Positions 17,525 through 26,409 of a stretch of 64,000 nt of DNA are shown piece by piece. The stretch covers positions 5,825,501 through 5,889,500 of the forward strand of contig NZ_AP023441.1 in assembly GCF_019976755.1 (NCBI RefSeq), read 5' to 3'. Position numbers and translations under genes: made by a program. The first letter of the stretch is position 1, and each line of letters begins with the position of its first letter. Origin of the DNA: Nostoc sp. MS1. Its GTDB lineage: Bacteria > Cyanobacteriota > Cyanobacteriia > Cyanobacteriales > Nostocaceae. The notes under the pieces are model-generated. The model worked only from the letters and a program-made list of their open reading frames with translations, made no database searches and was not told where the DNA came from.

Positions 17525-18022
17525 CTGTTAACTGTCAACTGACTAAGTAGTAAACTCATACCTTTTACAGTTCGGTTATCTCCCTACTGGCAGGCAACAG
17601 AACAGAGGATTTTCGCGTCACTATAGATATAGATAACTTTTATAAGGAACTGCAAAAATTTTATATATCAAGAGCAATTTTACACTATAATATATATCCT
17701 TCTTTGGGCTACTTTACTATCTGAAGAATTTGTCTTAATATTAAAGAGAAGTGGAACTCATACTGACTTCGGATTGACCAGTCGCCGCCAGCGATTGACA
17801 CAAATAAAGAATTCTGGAAAATCAACCACTGTGCTTGTAAGAGATTAAAACATTAACTGATGGTAGGGGGAACCTATCTCAAGGTAGCGGCTTCTAGAAA
17901 ATGAATACAAGAGCTTATTAAAGTTATTAGCGCCTTGAGTTCTGCTAGAGACTCATCAAATTTCCCAGTTGAATTTATTACTCAACATTAATTGTGTTTA
18001 CGGAGTAGAGGACAACGCACCA
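17525..18022. promoter_or_regulatory. Upstream region of the group 2 sigma factor gene
   Basis: This ~500-bp AT-rich leader holds a perfect -10-like TATAAT at 17686-17691 without a matching -35 hexamer, leaving a possible long 5' UTR. A GGAGTAGAGG stretch lies at 18002-18011 before the chosen start. No ORF was recognised. Confidence 0.4.
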
Positions 18023-19006
18023 ATGCCTACTGTTAACACCCACACAGAAGACACAAACACCAAATTCACGGCTGATATGGTGCGAACCTATCTGCGAGAA
18101 ATTGGTCGTGTGCCCCTGCTCACCCGTGAGCAAGAGATTGTTTACGGGAAGCAGGTGCAGCAAATGATGACGCTCATCGATGCAAAAGAAGATTTAAAGG
18201 CGAAATTGCAGCGTGAGCCTAGTTTACCAGAGTGGGCTGACCATGTTCAAAAGTCTGAAACAGAAGTGAAACAGACTGTACATCAAGGTAAACGCGCCAA
18301 GCAAAAGATGATTGAAGCGAACTTGCGCTTGGTTGTGGCTATTGCTAAGAAGTACCAAAAGCGCAATATGGAGTTCCTTGATTTGATTCAAGAAGGAACT
18401 CTAGGGTTAGAAAGAGGCGTAGAGAAATTTGACCCAATGAGGGGTTACAAATTCTCAACCTACGCTTACTGGTGGATTCGCCAAGCGATTACCCGTGCGA
18501 TCGCTCAACAAGGCCGGACTATCAGGCTCCCTATACATATTACCGAGAAACTGAACAAAATTAAAAAAGTTCAGCGCGAATTAGCTCAAACTTTAGGACG
18601 TTCTCCCTCACCAGCAGAAATTGCCAAAGAGCTAGAACTAGAGCCAGCACAAATTCGTGAGTATCTGAACATGGCGCGTCAACCAGTTTCCTTAGATGTG
18701 AAAGTTGGTGACAACCAAGATACAGAACTGCAAGAAATGCTGGAAGATGAAGGCCCATCACCAGAGTATTACACCACCCAAGAGTTCTTGCGCCAAGACT
18801 TGAACACCTTGCTTGCAGAACTCACACCCCAACAGCGAGAAGTCTTAGCATTGCGCTTTGGCTTACTAGATGGTAATGAAATGTCCTTGGCGAAAGTCGG
18901 CGAAAGATTGAATCTCAGCCGTGAACGTGTCCGCCAATTAGAACATCAAGCACTTGCTCATCTGCGTCGCCGTCGAGCCAATGTTAAAGAATACGTTGCT
19001 AGTTAA
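18023..19006 (+). CDS. RNA polymerase sigma factor, group 2 (sigma-70 family)
   Basis: The 327-residue sigma factor has region 1.2 (DMVRTYLREIGRVPLLTREQEI), region 2 (NLRLVVAIAKKYQKRNMEFLDLIQEG and YKFSTYAYWWIRQAITRAIAQQGRTIRLPIH), region 3, and region 4 ending LNLSRERVRQLEHQALAHLRRR. It lacks the long N-terminus of the primary sigma, so it is a group 2 (SigB/C/D/E-like) factor. I cannot say which. The frame is open upstream to a TTG at 17969. I prefer ATG 18023 (MPTVNTHTEDTN) because group 2 proteins start close to region 1.2. A two-hairpin terminator follows. Confidence 0.93.
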   Translation: MPTVNTHTEDTNTKFTADMVRTYLREIGRVPLLTREQEIVYGKQVQQMMTLIDAKEDLKAKLQREPSLPEWADHVQKSETEVKQTVHQGKRAKQKMIEANLRLVVAIAKKYQKRNMEFLDLIQEGTLGLERGVEKFDPMRGYKFSTYAYWWIRQAITRAIAQQGRTIRLPIHITEKLNKIKKVQRELAQTLGRSPSPAEIAKELELEPAQIREYLNMARQPVSLDVKVGDNQDTELQEMLEDEGPSPEYYTTQEFLRQDLNTLLAELTPQQREVLALRFGLLDGNEMSLAKVGERLNLSRERVRQLEHQALAHLRRRRANVKEYVAS

Positions 19007-19011
19007 TCATC

Positions 19012-19066
19012 AAGACGTAGCAGTGCTACGTCTTCCCGCCTCCTGAGTTCAGGGGGCTATTTTTTG
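19012..19066 (+). terminator. Double hairpin terminator after the sigma gene
   Basis: The first hairpin is the near-perfect palindrome AAGACGTAGCA/TGCTACGTCTT (19012-19034). The second pairs GCCTCCTGA with TCAGGGGGC (19038-19057) and is followed by TATTTTTTG. Confidence 0.75.
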
Positions 19067-19131
19067 TCCGTAGTCAGAACTTTAGTTCTTAGTAAGGTAA
19101 CGGAGTAAAGAAGCAGAACTTACACCCCTAA

Positions 19132-20307
19132 TTAAAAGAAATCCATCATCCAAGGGGATTCACTAGCAAAAATTTGCGTGGCTGTTAAGAGTGCTGTTTC
19201 TGTTGCTTGGAGTTTTCCCATTAGCTGCAACTGACGGGGTGTAAATAAACCAGTGTACAAGGGTGCTAATCCTTTGATATCTAGCTGTAATTCTCCTTTG
19301 CCACCTTTGGTTACTTTCCCTTTACCATTGGTAACAGATAAGGTAAATTTACCGTTGTTGGCAGTTAACAACTCATCTTGAATTTCTAGATGCAGTTCGG
19401 CTTCTACTCCTGGCGGATATCCCCGCGCCTCTAATGCTTTGCACACATCGACAATTCGTAACATCCAACGGTCTTGATTTCTAATTGTGGCAGCTTGTTC
19501 TGGTAGCATCAATGTCAAAGCATCAGTAACAGAACTTTTCCACCTTACTTTGTCAATTTGGGAACGATGATTAGCAATAAACGACCAAAAGGTTTGTACA
19601 GCAGCATTGGAGAGGATAGACCAATCTCTAATTCTAAGAACTGAATCGTCCTTAATTCGCTCCTGACTAAAGATAATGTAACCTTGGGGTTGGTCTTGAT
19701 CACCAATTAAGTAACCATAAACAATTTCTGAATTAGATGCAGGAATTAATCCTTCCCAAATAGCAGGATGTCTATCTAAGTATCCATGAGTGAATTTTGC
19801 CTGTTGTTGATATAACTCATGAAAGATAGCATAATTTTCAGAAATTACAGGTGTTAATGCTAAAGATGGTTGTCGAATTAAAATACTTTCGCTCTCAATT
19901 TCCCATACGCAACAACTACCAGCTTGTTCATAGCCTGCTTTTCTGTAGAGGCGTTGCGTAGCTGGGTAGAGAACTGAAATAGGAATTTCTCTGTCGGAGA
20001 GTTCATGGAGAGTATTTTCCATGAGAGCGATCGCAGTTCCTTCTCCGCGATATTCTGGAGCAATACCCACAGCCGCAATTCCCGCCATCGTTACAGACTG
20101 ACCACCCCACCACTGACCCATCGGGATAATTGCAAGTCCACCTGCAAGTTTTTGTTCAGAATAAATAACGCGAAAGTTTTCTAAGCCAATACGTTTAACA
20201 TAAGTTTCACTGTCCCCAGAGGACATGATAAAACACTGCTCAAGGATATATCCTAGCTGTTGAATATCCTCTTGAGTAGCCTTGGTGTATTGAAATCGAG
20301 GTGTCAT
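19132..20307 (-). CDS. Eis-like GNAT N-acetyltransferase with SCP2-type C-terminal domain
   Basis: This ~391-residue protein has the Eis family layout: an N-terminal GNAT domain with the acetyl-CoA loop VGIAPEYRGEGTAIALM (around residue 80), a second degenerate GNAT domain, and a C-terminal sterol-carrier-like domain (LHLEIQDELLTANNGKFTLSV, then LQLDIKGLAPLYTG). Eis enzymes acetylate amines such as aminoglycosides or polyamines; the substrate here is unknown. I chose MTPRFQY at 20307, preceded by GGTGGA. In-frame ATGs at 20319 and 20328 are alternatives. Confidence 0.88.
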   Translation of the reverse strand: MTPRFQYTKATQEDIQQLGYILEQCFIMSSGDSETYVKRIGLENFRVIYSEQKLAGGLAIIPMGQWWGGQSVTMAGIAAVGIAPEYRGEGTAIALMENTLHELSDREIPISVLYPATQRLYRKAGYEQAGSCCVWEIESESILIRQPSLALTPVISENYAIFHELYQQQAKFTHGYLDRHPAIWEGLIPASNSEIVYGYLIGDQDQPQGYIIFSQERIKDDSVLRIRDWSILSNAAVQTFWSFIANHRSQIDKVRWKSSVTDALTLMLPEQAATIRNQDRWMLRIVDVCKALEARGYPPGVEAELHLEIQDELLTANNGKFTLSVTNGKGKVTKGGKGELQLDIKGLAPLYTGLFTPRQLQLMGKLQATETALLTATQIFASESPWMMDFF

Positions 20308-20507
20308 TAGTTCCACCATCAGTAGCACGAGTTACAATCATACTACAACTATTTTGAATTACTCGCTTCGTCCGGTAAAATCACCCGATTGGGGGAAATA
20401 ATATCAAGTCTGGCTGATTAATGACGATATAGTTGGTTTTTTTGGTAATAGGTAATAGGTAATGGGAAATCGGTTTTTACTATTACCAATTACCGATTAC
20501 CTATTAC

Positions 20508-20654
20508 CTACCACAAACATATGCTTTGAGGATGTTCTTGCAGATTTTTGCCTCCAGCACGCTTCGCGAACACAAATGTTCCGTCTGATTCTGGTAGCTG
20601 CGTATAGTCAGGTAGAGTTGATTCAACGCCAAATGGTGTTTGTGCCGAGGTCAT
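20508..20654 (-). pseudogene. Truncated Uma2 (DUF820) gene remnant
   Basis: A 48-codon frame with an excellent ribosome site (AGGAGG five bases before ATG 20654) encodes MTSAQTPFGVESTLPDYTQL, then PESDGTFVF and later NLQEHPQSI. This is how many cyanobacterial Uma2 proteins begin (PDxTQLPESDGTFVKNxQEHPQSI). The residues FAKRAGG appear inserted between FV and KN; their DNA is the palindromic TTCGCGAAGCGTGC repeat. The rest of the nuclease domain is missing. I read it as a broken remnant, found by hand. Confidence 0.6.
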
Positions 20655-20754
20655 GCTAACCTCCTAGATTTGGGGGTTTAATAAATAATATGGCATTTTT
20701 TATAGTCAATTTTGAAATTGTCTAGACAGCATACTTTTGACAATTTCTGTAGAA

Positions 20755-21192
20755 TTACAAAACGGCATAGCCGAAAGTAGCATTAAATAGACGACACCAT
20801 ACAGCTACAGACTTAAATTCTTGCAAGTTAACACTATCAGGTAAAGCATAACGTTGAGTACCAGATGTTTTCTGTAAACGGGCAATTCTAATATAATCGC
20901 CGTCTTTGACTCCCGATGCTGGTTTTTCAGAACGGGTCAAAATTACTTGCAAATCTGGGCCTAAATCAGTTTTAAAATCTTGATTAAACTCCAGGTAGTT
21001 TTTTCCTGCTTCCTTTACCAAAGTAACTTGTCCTTGTGTGGGATGTGCGGCAGATTGGAATGCACCTGCTTTAATATTAGCACTAGCTACAGTTGTTGCG
21101 GTTGGTGTTTGAGTAACAGTCTGATTTTGATTTGTACAACCAACATTTAAAATAGCAATGCACCCAATAATAATTAAAGATTTATACTTCAT
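20755..21192 (-). CDS. DM13-domain lipoprotein
   Basis: The 145-residue protein has a lipoprotein signal (MKYKSLIIIGCIAILNVGC; lipobox LNVGC, lipidated Cys19) and a Thr/Gln-rich linker. The C-terminal DM13 domain includes GAFQSAAHPTQGQVTLV, LDFxTDLGPDLQVILTRS-like sequence and the final SVAVWCRLFNATFGYAVL. DM13 domains may have a redox or heme-binding role through the conserved Cys near the end. I took MKYK at 21192 rather than the ATG four codons upstream. It is separated from rca by a terminator. Confidence 0.85.
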   Translation of the reverse strand: MKYKSLIIIGCIAILNVGCTNQNQTVTQTPTATTVASANIKAGAFQSAAHPTQGQVTLVKEAGKNYLEFNQDFKTDLGPDLQVILTRSEKPASGVKDGDYIRIARLQKTSGTQRYALPDSVNLQEFKSVAVWCRLFNATFGYAVL

Positions 21193-21308
21193 AATAGCTC
21201 TCAACTTGTAATCAGTATTTTGTAAACAACCGATATCAAAATTTTTCCGGCATGTACTAACTACAAATTACAAATTACGAATTACGAATTAATTATGGTT
21301 GCCATCTC

Positions 21309-21338
21309 TTAAAAAAAGCGATGGTGTATTACCATCGC
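21309..21338 (-). terminator. Rho-independent terminator after rca
   Basis: Read on the minus strand, GCGATGGT and ACCATCGC (21318-21325 and 21331-21338) form an 8-bp stem with a 5-nt loop, followed directly by seven or eight T residues (21310-21317 as A on the plus strand). Confidence 0.85.
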
Positions 21339-21347
21339 CTTTACCCG

Positions 21348-22592
21348 TTAATTTCTGCCGTCCGGTCGTTGAATTATCGTCTCTACAACGCGCCGCTTGG
21401 CTTTGGGGTCAATTCCTACTAAACGCACATATTCACCACTGTAATCAACTAAGCAAGCCTCTAGAGTAGAGATAGCATCTGATTCAGCATCAATGTGGAG
21501 AGTACCGCAACTTTGCCATGAACCAGTGCGGAAGCGTCGCTCATCTACATGTTCAAATGTGATTTTGTGACCTTGAGCTAAGATTTGCCGAATCTGTTCT
21601 TGGGTTTCTAAAGTTAAATGAGTGTTAGATCCATCATGCTTGTGATTTCCATTAGTTGATGGCTTAACTGGTATTTGAGGCGCAGGGGGTGCAGGTTGAT
21701 TACTTCTTCCTCTATTCAAACGATTGTATTCATCAACCAATTGAGAGTTTTCCACTCGTTGTTGTTCAGCTAAGACAACTTTACCAGACTCGATTAAATG
21801 AGCAAGGCTGAAATCTGGCTTTTTAAACTCTGGTGGCCCTTCTACACTGTTTACTATACGCAAAGATATCCTCTCAAACCCGACTTTATGGATAAAGTCG
21901 CGGATTTGTTCGTCGTAAATGCGCGATCGCAACGCGCTAAAAAAGTCAATTGATTGATTGGGGAAAGTATCAACTAACTGCTCAATTTCCCGTGATGAAA
22001 GTCCATCGTCAGCGAAGATTCCCCCAACAATTCCCACCTTATCATCGCGGTTGGGTTCCCAATAAAATTTCTCCATCCGTCCATCCCGAATTAACGGTGC
22101 GTAGAGAGTGGAAAAATCATTACCTGTAACAATAATTGGCACACGCCGGATCGGGTTAGAATCATAACTACCCGGTAATTGCACATCAGTAGGATTATCA
22201 GCAATATTCATCAGCGTGGCATTCACCAACTGAGTATTTACAGTATATTGAGTGCCTTCATCAAAGCGGCCTGCACCTGCATCTAAATCGTTGATCATCA
22301 GCACACACATTTTGCCGCGCACTTTGATCAGTTCTGCTGTTTCCCGATAACGCAGCCGAATCAACCGTGCTGGATCTCCTGCATCGGGACTTTCCAATTC
22401 CCCACCAGAGATGAGTGTAACTTCAATACCCATCTTTTCAAAAGCTAACTCACATTGAAAGGTTTTTCCCTCACCTTTACGTCCATGAATCCCTAAAATT
22501 AGAGGAACTCGCACACCAGGAATATTTAAAAAGTTTTTGGTGATGTGAACAGCCAGTTTATCCAAAAAGCGAGGCGCAATATAATAACCCAT
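21348..22592 (-). CDS. rca: Rubisco activase-like AAA+ protein with RbcS-like C-terminal domain
   Basis: The 414-residue protein has a Rubisco activase AAA+ core with Walker A GRKGEGKTF near residues 37-45, Walker B-like MCVLMINDLDAG near 94-105, and VPIIVTGNDFSTLYAPLIRDGRMEKFYW. A flexible Pro/Asn-rich linker (about 295-325) leads to a C-terminal small-subunit-like (SSUL) domain (QIRQILAQGHKITFEHVDERRF, then VRLVGIDPKAKRRVVETI). In cyanobacteria this architecture removes inhibitory sugar phosphates from Rubisco, and the SSUL domain recruits it to carboxysomes, as in CcmM. No rbcL, rbcX or rbcS is within the window. It is divergent from the PedR-like gene and has its own terminator. Confidence 0.93.
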   Translation of the reverse strand: MGYYIAPRFLDKLAVHITKNFLNIPGVRVPLILGIHGRKGEGKTFQCELAFEKMGIEVTLISGGELESPDAGDPARLIRLRYRETAELIKVRGKMCVLMINDLDAGAGRFDEGTQYTVNTQLVNATLMNIADNPTDVQLPGSYDSNPIRRVPIIVTGNDFSTLYAPLIRDGRMEKFYWEPNRDDKVGIVGGIFADDGLSSREIEQLVDTFPNQSIDFFSALRSRIYDEQIRDFIHKVGFERISLRIVNSVEGPPEFKKPDFSLAHLIESGKVVLAEQQRVENSQLVDEYNRLNRGRSNQPAPPAPQIPVKPSTNGNHKHDGSNTHLTLETQEQIRQILAQGHKITFEHVDERRFRTGSWQSCGTLHIDAESDAISTLEACLVDYSGEYVRLVGIDPKAKRRVVETIIQRPDGRN

Positions 22593-22966
22593 AAAATTCT
22601 TAGTTTATGACTGGTGATGCTTCAATAAATAATGCTAAGTTTTTTTGGTGTCTATTGGTTACTTATCTTTTGATAGATATCCCAAATTCTAGTACAACGG
22701 TTGTGTTGAAATAGGTTGCAAAAGCGAACACAAGAGTTAACTTAAGAACTGACTTAAATAATAAATATTATTTAAGTAATAACTACTAAAGATAGGTTAT
22801 TATTAATACTAATTGCTAGAGATTGGCAAAATTATCATTTCTTCATGAGAGAAAAAAATATTGTCAATTGTATTACAGCTAACACTTGAAATCCCTACAA
22901 ACAAAAGAATCTTCTAGAATTAAGAAGGATGATAAGTACATATACCAAGGGAGGAAAGGATAACTC
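22593..22966. promoter_or_regulatory. Divergent promoter region rca / pedR-like
   Basis: The 374-bp AT-rich region should contain promoters for both genes. The regulator's ribosome site is GGGAGGAAAGGA before ATG 22967. I could not fix -10/-35 elements or an operator. Confidence 0.45.
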
Positions 22967-23230
22967 ATGGCTGGTGGCGAGTCTCAGACCCCTGTTACTC
23001 TGTCAGACAGAGAACTGCAAATTATCGACTTAGTGGCCGCTGGCTTAACTAACCAAGAGATTGCAGCAAAATTGGAAATTAGCAAACGTACAGTTGATAA
23101 CCACATCAGCAACATTCTCGACAAGACGCGAACGGAAAACCGAGTAGCACTTGTGAGATGGGCTTTACAGTGGGGTAAAGTCTGCTTGAATGACGTTAAC
23201 TGTTGTACTCTACCGAACCAGAACGACTAA
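22967..23230 (+). CDS. pedR: Small LuxR-type regulator, PedR-like
   Basis: This 87-residue protein is almost only a GerE/LuxR helix-turn-helix (LSDRELQIIDLVAAGLTNQEIAAKLEISKRTVDNHISNILDKT) with a short Cys-containing tail (KVCLNDVNCCTLP). The size, absence of a receiver domain and Cys-rich tail match PedR of Synechocystis, a regulator that senses photosynthetic electron transport through thioredoxin and a cysteine. The assignment rests on this pattern. The conserved tail cysteines fit a redox switch. It is divergent from rca. Confidence 0.75.
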   Translation: MAGGESQTPVTLSDRELQIIDLVAAGLTNQEIAAKLEISKRTVDNHISNILDKTRTENRVALVRWALQWGKVCLNDVNCCTLPNQND

Positions 23231-23871
23231 CAAAGTCAATGGCGCGTGGCAAACGCCATTGAGTGCATCTAGCACCGCGATTTAACGTTATCTGGGATTA
23301 CAGAGCATTTTGACGGTTTACTAATTGTTTTCTCCTCACGCATCTTTTTTGTGAACCTCTAGCGCAAATCTGGCAAACGTCAAAATCAAGCAGCACGCAA
23401 TAATTGGTTATTAGTTATCGTGCGCGGCTATTTTCCCCCGTTGCTAATTGGAGGGGTGTAATATCAATTCAAAATTCGTCTTGGAAAGTTTCCTACGGCG
23501 GGAAACCCCTCCGGGTGACGCTCCTTCGCCGCTAACGCTGCGCTAACGGCAGTCCACCCGGCGGCAGAGTCGGACGTGTGGCTGCACTCACCGCCTACAG
23601 AACTTTCCGCAAAATTCAAAATTAAGAAATCCTGATTCCTCAAGGGTTTCAGGGTTTCGTTTTGGATTAATGAAGATTGGAAGATTAGTGCAAGGGTTGA
23701 GATACTTAATCCTTCACAACCTTACACTCCTTCTAGAAACAACGGGTTGTTTTAACTTATGTCAATAGAGCTTGAAAAATCATCAACAAAAATTAGCAAC
23801 AATCACTGGAATCAAGCGTTACATTTGAAAGAAATCTATGTTGCTCCCTAAGCTGATGGAGCAGTGTTCTT
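23231..23871. other. Gene-poor spacer containing repeat copy A
   Basis: This 641-bp stretch between the PedR-like gene and the DUF6391-like gene is largely non-coding. Apart from the palindromic element I saw no ORF or RNA gene. Confidence 0.5.
23464..23624. repeat. Dispersed palindromic element, copy A
   Basis: The 161-bp element begins TCAATTCAAAATTCGTCTTG, then GGAAAGTT (23483-23490), and ends AACTTTCC (23601-23608) GCAAAATTCAAAATT. The ends form an 8-bp inverted repeat and the GC-rich interior holds several hairpins. Copy B lies in reverse orientation at 51158-51290. It has no coding capacity. Confidence 0.8.
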
Positions 23872-24531
23872 ATGGATACTTCTGCTTCTATTCAAAGTAG
23901 TTCCTTTCCTTTCGACTTTCTCAATTTCGATTTGACACCAGCCCAACCAACACAGGATGCTGATTTACTCAAACAGCTTTCTTTTGTGCCAGGGTTGAGA
24001 GAAATTCTTATGTTGCGGCAAGTTCATGCCCTCGAACACGCCACAGTTTGGGTGTTGAGCGAAACAAGAAACACTCAAACGCCGATAAGTAGACCAAGCG
24101 CTGTTCAGGTGGATAACGAACAATTAGGCGGCTTGTCTACAGACCAAGGTTTCTACCTTTACGGCGAAGTGAATATTAGCAATTTGCGGCGTGCTGTCAC
24201 CCTTGCTTTGCACCGCCTAACAAATGGGGAATGGGATTTAGCCGTCCATCCTCGTTGCGGTACGAATTTATCAGTGGCTATGCTCTTGACGGCTGGGTTA
24301 GCGGTGGGTATACATTTGATGCTACCATTCCGCCCCATTGAACAATTGATTGGCTTAGGTTTAGCTGCTACCACCGCCTCAGAACTTGCGCCAGATTTAG
24401 GTTTAATTGCACAGCGATACATCACCACTGCAATTCCCTTTAACTTGGCTGTAGAAAACATTACTCTTTGCCGCGATGCTTGGGGTCGCCAAGCGCATTT
24501 TGTTAAAGTAAATTGGCAGGATAGTTATTAG
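23872..24531 (+). CDS. Cyanobacterial membrane-associated protein, DUF6391-like
   Basis: The 219-residue protein has the conserved-looking motifs RQVHALEHATVWVL (near residue 50), LGGLSTDQGFYLYGEV (near 83) and WDLAVHPRCGTNLSVAML (near 122), followed by two hydrophobic segments (LLTAGLAVGIHLMLPF and IGLGLAATTASELA). From memory these fit the DUF6391 family, whose function is unknown. HALEH and HPRCGTN could be metal or cofactor ligands, but this is inference. A glycosyltransferase gene follows on the same strand after a short heptad-like spacer. Confidence 0.6.
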   Translation: MDTSASIQSSSFPFDFLNFDLTPAQPTQDADLLKQLSFVPGLREILMLRQVHALEHATVWVLSETRNTQTPISRPSAVQVDNEQLGGLSTDQGFYLYGEVNISNLRRAVTLALHRLTNGEWDLAVHPRCGTNLSVAMLLTAGLAVGIHLMLPFRPIEQLIGLGLAATTASELAPDLGLIAQRYITTAIPFNLAVENITLCRDAWGRQAHFVKVNWQDSY

Positions 24532-24596
24532 TCGGTTATCAATTATCAGGTTATTTTCACTGTCAATTGTCAATTGTCAACTGTCCCCATTCACTC

Positions 24597-25598
24597 ATGC
24601 GAAAACTTTACTTCTTACTCCCCGGAACTGATGGCAAATTTGCTTGTGGTGGTCTTTGGGCAGAGTTGAAAACATTTAAGTTAGCTCAACAGGTTTGTCA
24701 GGCTGATGTAGTTACTTATCGTCAAAGAGAGACAGGTAAGTTATTTCTAGATGACTTATTGAAAGAGCAAAATTTAGATGATGTAATTTTTGTTGTCAGT
24801 TGGGGATTTGATATAGCTAAATTAGCTGCCAAACTTAAGCCATATAATGTGGTTTATCATGCCCACAGTGCAGGTTATAAATTTAATTTACCTGCAAGTA
24901 TTCCTATAATTACTGTCAGTCGTAATACTCTGGGATACTGGGGACAGAAATCACCTAACTCTCTAATTTTTTACTTACCTAACGAAATTAGTTATGAATT
25001 TAAAAATTTACATATAGAACGAGATATAGATGTTTTAGTTCAAGCGAGGAAATCTTCAGAATATTTATTAAAGCAACTAATTCCTGCTTTACAGGAAAAG
25101 TGTAAGGTTCAGTTAGTCACTTCTTATGTGGAAGATTTACCTGGATTATTTAATCGTGCTAAGGTTTATCTATATGACTCTGCCGAATATTGGGCGCAAC
25201 AAAATGTAAGTGAAGGCTTTGGTTTACAGCCAATGGAAGCGCTGGCTTGTGGCTGTCAAGTTTTCTCTAGTGTTAATGGTGGGCTATCAGATTATTTAGA
25301 TCCTGGTTTTAATTGTTATAAAATTGCTGCTTATTCTCAACAATATGATGTACAGCGTATTTTGAAAGTGATAGATGCTTCTATATCACCAACTTTATCA
25401 GAAGATTTCTTTGCTGAGTATAGAGTTGAAAATATTATTAAACGATTACAAGTAATTGTAGAGGAATTAAACGATTTTTTTGACCATAAAAAGCAGCAAG
25501 TAAGCAATATTCCGAGTTTGACAAGAGGGCGTTTAGTAAAACTATTTGCTCGGAGAATATATAATAAGTTTCAGAAGAAATACTTTCGTGATTTGTAG
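24597..25598 (+). CDS. Glycosyltransferase, GT4/GT1-like (GT-B fold)
   Basis: The 333-residue protein has a C-terminal GT-B donor-binding motif, SEGFGLQPMEALACGCQVFSS followed by NGGLSDYLDPGFN. The N-terminal half starts with a glycine-rich acceptor segment (FLLPGTDGKFACGGLWAELKTF). It most likely transfers a sugar to a surface polysaccharide or glycolipid; the substrate is unknown. I chose ATG 24597 (MRKLYFLLPG). The frame is open upstream only through heptad repeat sequence with a TTG. Its stop codon lies inside a palindromic repeat. Confidence 0.78.
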   Translation: MRKLYFLLPGTDGKFACGGLWAELKTFKLAQQVCQADVVTYRQRETGKLFLDDLLKEQNLDDVIFVVSWGFDIAKLAAKLKPYNVVYHAHSAGYKFNLPASIPIITVSRNTLGYWGQKSPNSLIFYLPNEISYEFKNLHIERDIDVLVQARKSSEYLLKQLIPALQEKCKVQLVTSYVEDLPGLFNRAKVYLYDSAEYWAQQNVSEGFGLQPMEALACGCQVFSSVNGGLSDYLDPGFNCYKIAAYSQQYDVQRILKVIDASISPTLSEDFFAEYRVENIIKRLQVIVEELNDFFDHKKQQVSNIPSLTRGRLVKLFARRIYNKFQKKYFRDL

Positions 25599-25643
25599 TA
25601 AGGGCTGAAGCTCTAAGAAAAGGACTAAAGTCCTTACTACAAA
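25592..25643. terminator. Palindromic repeat acting between convergent genes
   Basis: Outer arms TTTGTAGTAAGG (25592-25603) and CCTTACTACAAA (25632-25643) pair perfectly over 12 bp. An alternative inner hairpin AAGGACT/AGTCCTT occupies 25620-25635. The glycosyltransferase stop codon lies in the left arm. It is a likely bidirectional terminator and a member of a dispersed repeat family. Confidence 0.65.
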
Positions 25644-25649
25644 CTAATA

Positions 25650-26273
25650 CTACCAATTAGCTACAGCTTGAGCGATCGCATCTTTAGCACCTGCTAAAGA
25701 TTTTTCCCTGGTATCATCACCTAGATTTAGGCTATCAGCATGGATAAATGTTACATCAGTTAAGCCAATGAAACCTAAGATAGCCCGGAGATAGGATTCT
25801 TGAAAGTCGTAGGCTGCATAGGGAGTTCCAGGCGGATATGTACCACCACGGGATGTAATTACTAATACTTTTTTACTGCTGTCTACCAAACCTTGGTAGC
25901 CATTTGCACTAACGGCAAAGGTTTTGCCCACGCGAACTATTTGGTCGATGTAAGCTTTCAACGTAGAGGGTATATTTAAGTTATACATCGGCACGCCAAA
26001 AACTAGGCGATCTGCGGCGAGAAGTTCATCAATCAGCGTATCGGATAGCTTAATGGCTGCTTGCAACTCTGGTGTATGTGTATCGGGTGATGAGAAAGCC
26101 GCAGCAATCCAAGGTTCATCTACGTGGGGAACAGGGTGATGACCTAAATCGCGGTAAGTTACATTATCACCGGAATGGGTATCTTTCCAAGATGTGATGA
26201 ACTCATAAGAGAGAGCGCGGGAAATAGAGCGATCGCCACGGGGGCTAGAATCAATGTGGAGGATATTTGCCAT
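25650..26273 (-). CDS. azoR: FMN-dependent NADH:quinone/azo reductase
   Basis: The 207-residue flavodoxin-fold reductase begins MANILHIDSSPRGDRSISRAL, the family phosphate-binding start. It contains VFGVPMYNLNIPSTLKAYIDQIVRVGKTF and the C-terminal FIGLTDVTFIHADSLN of AzoR/AcpD. The enzyme reduces quinones and azo compounds by two-electron transfer and probably detoxifies quinones. I chose MANIL at 26273 over an ATG two codons earlier. It is divergent from an HxlR regulator, a common pairing. Confidence 0.92.
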   Translation of the reverse strand: MANILHIDSSPRGDRSISRALSYEFITSWKDTHSGDNVTYRDLGHHPVPHVDEPWIAAAFSSPDTHTPELQAAIKLSDTLIDELLAADRLVFGVPMYNLNIPSTLKAYIDQIVRVGKTFAVSANGYQGLVDSSKKVLVITSRGGTYPPGTPYAAYDFQESYLRAILGFIGLTDVTFIHADSLNLGDDTREKSLAGAKDAIAQAVANW

Positions 26274-26279
26274 AAACAA

Positions 26280-26409
26280 ATTATTTACCGCTATATAAGT
26301 AACGTAATCAAGGTCAAATTCAAAATTACTTGCTGAATTGACTTTAAACTATGTAAAGTTGAGATGAAAAGTACGCACTTAAAAGTAAGCTAGTTACTAA
26401 TTAGAAACT
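26280..26409. promoter_or_regulatory. Divergent azoR/hxlR promoter with candidate operators
   Basis: The 130-bp region contains two inverted repeats that could bind the HxlR dimer: ACTTTA-N7-TAAAGT at 26341-26359 and AGTAA-N5-TTACT at 26384-26398. The assignment is inference from symmetry and position. Confidence 0.4.
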
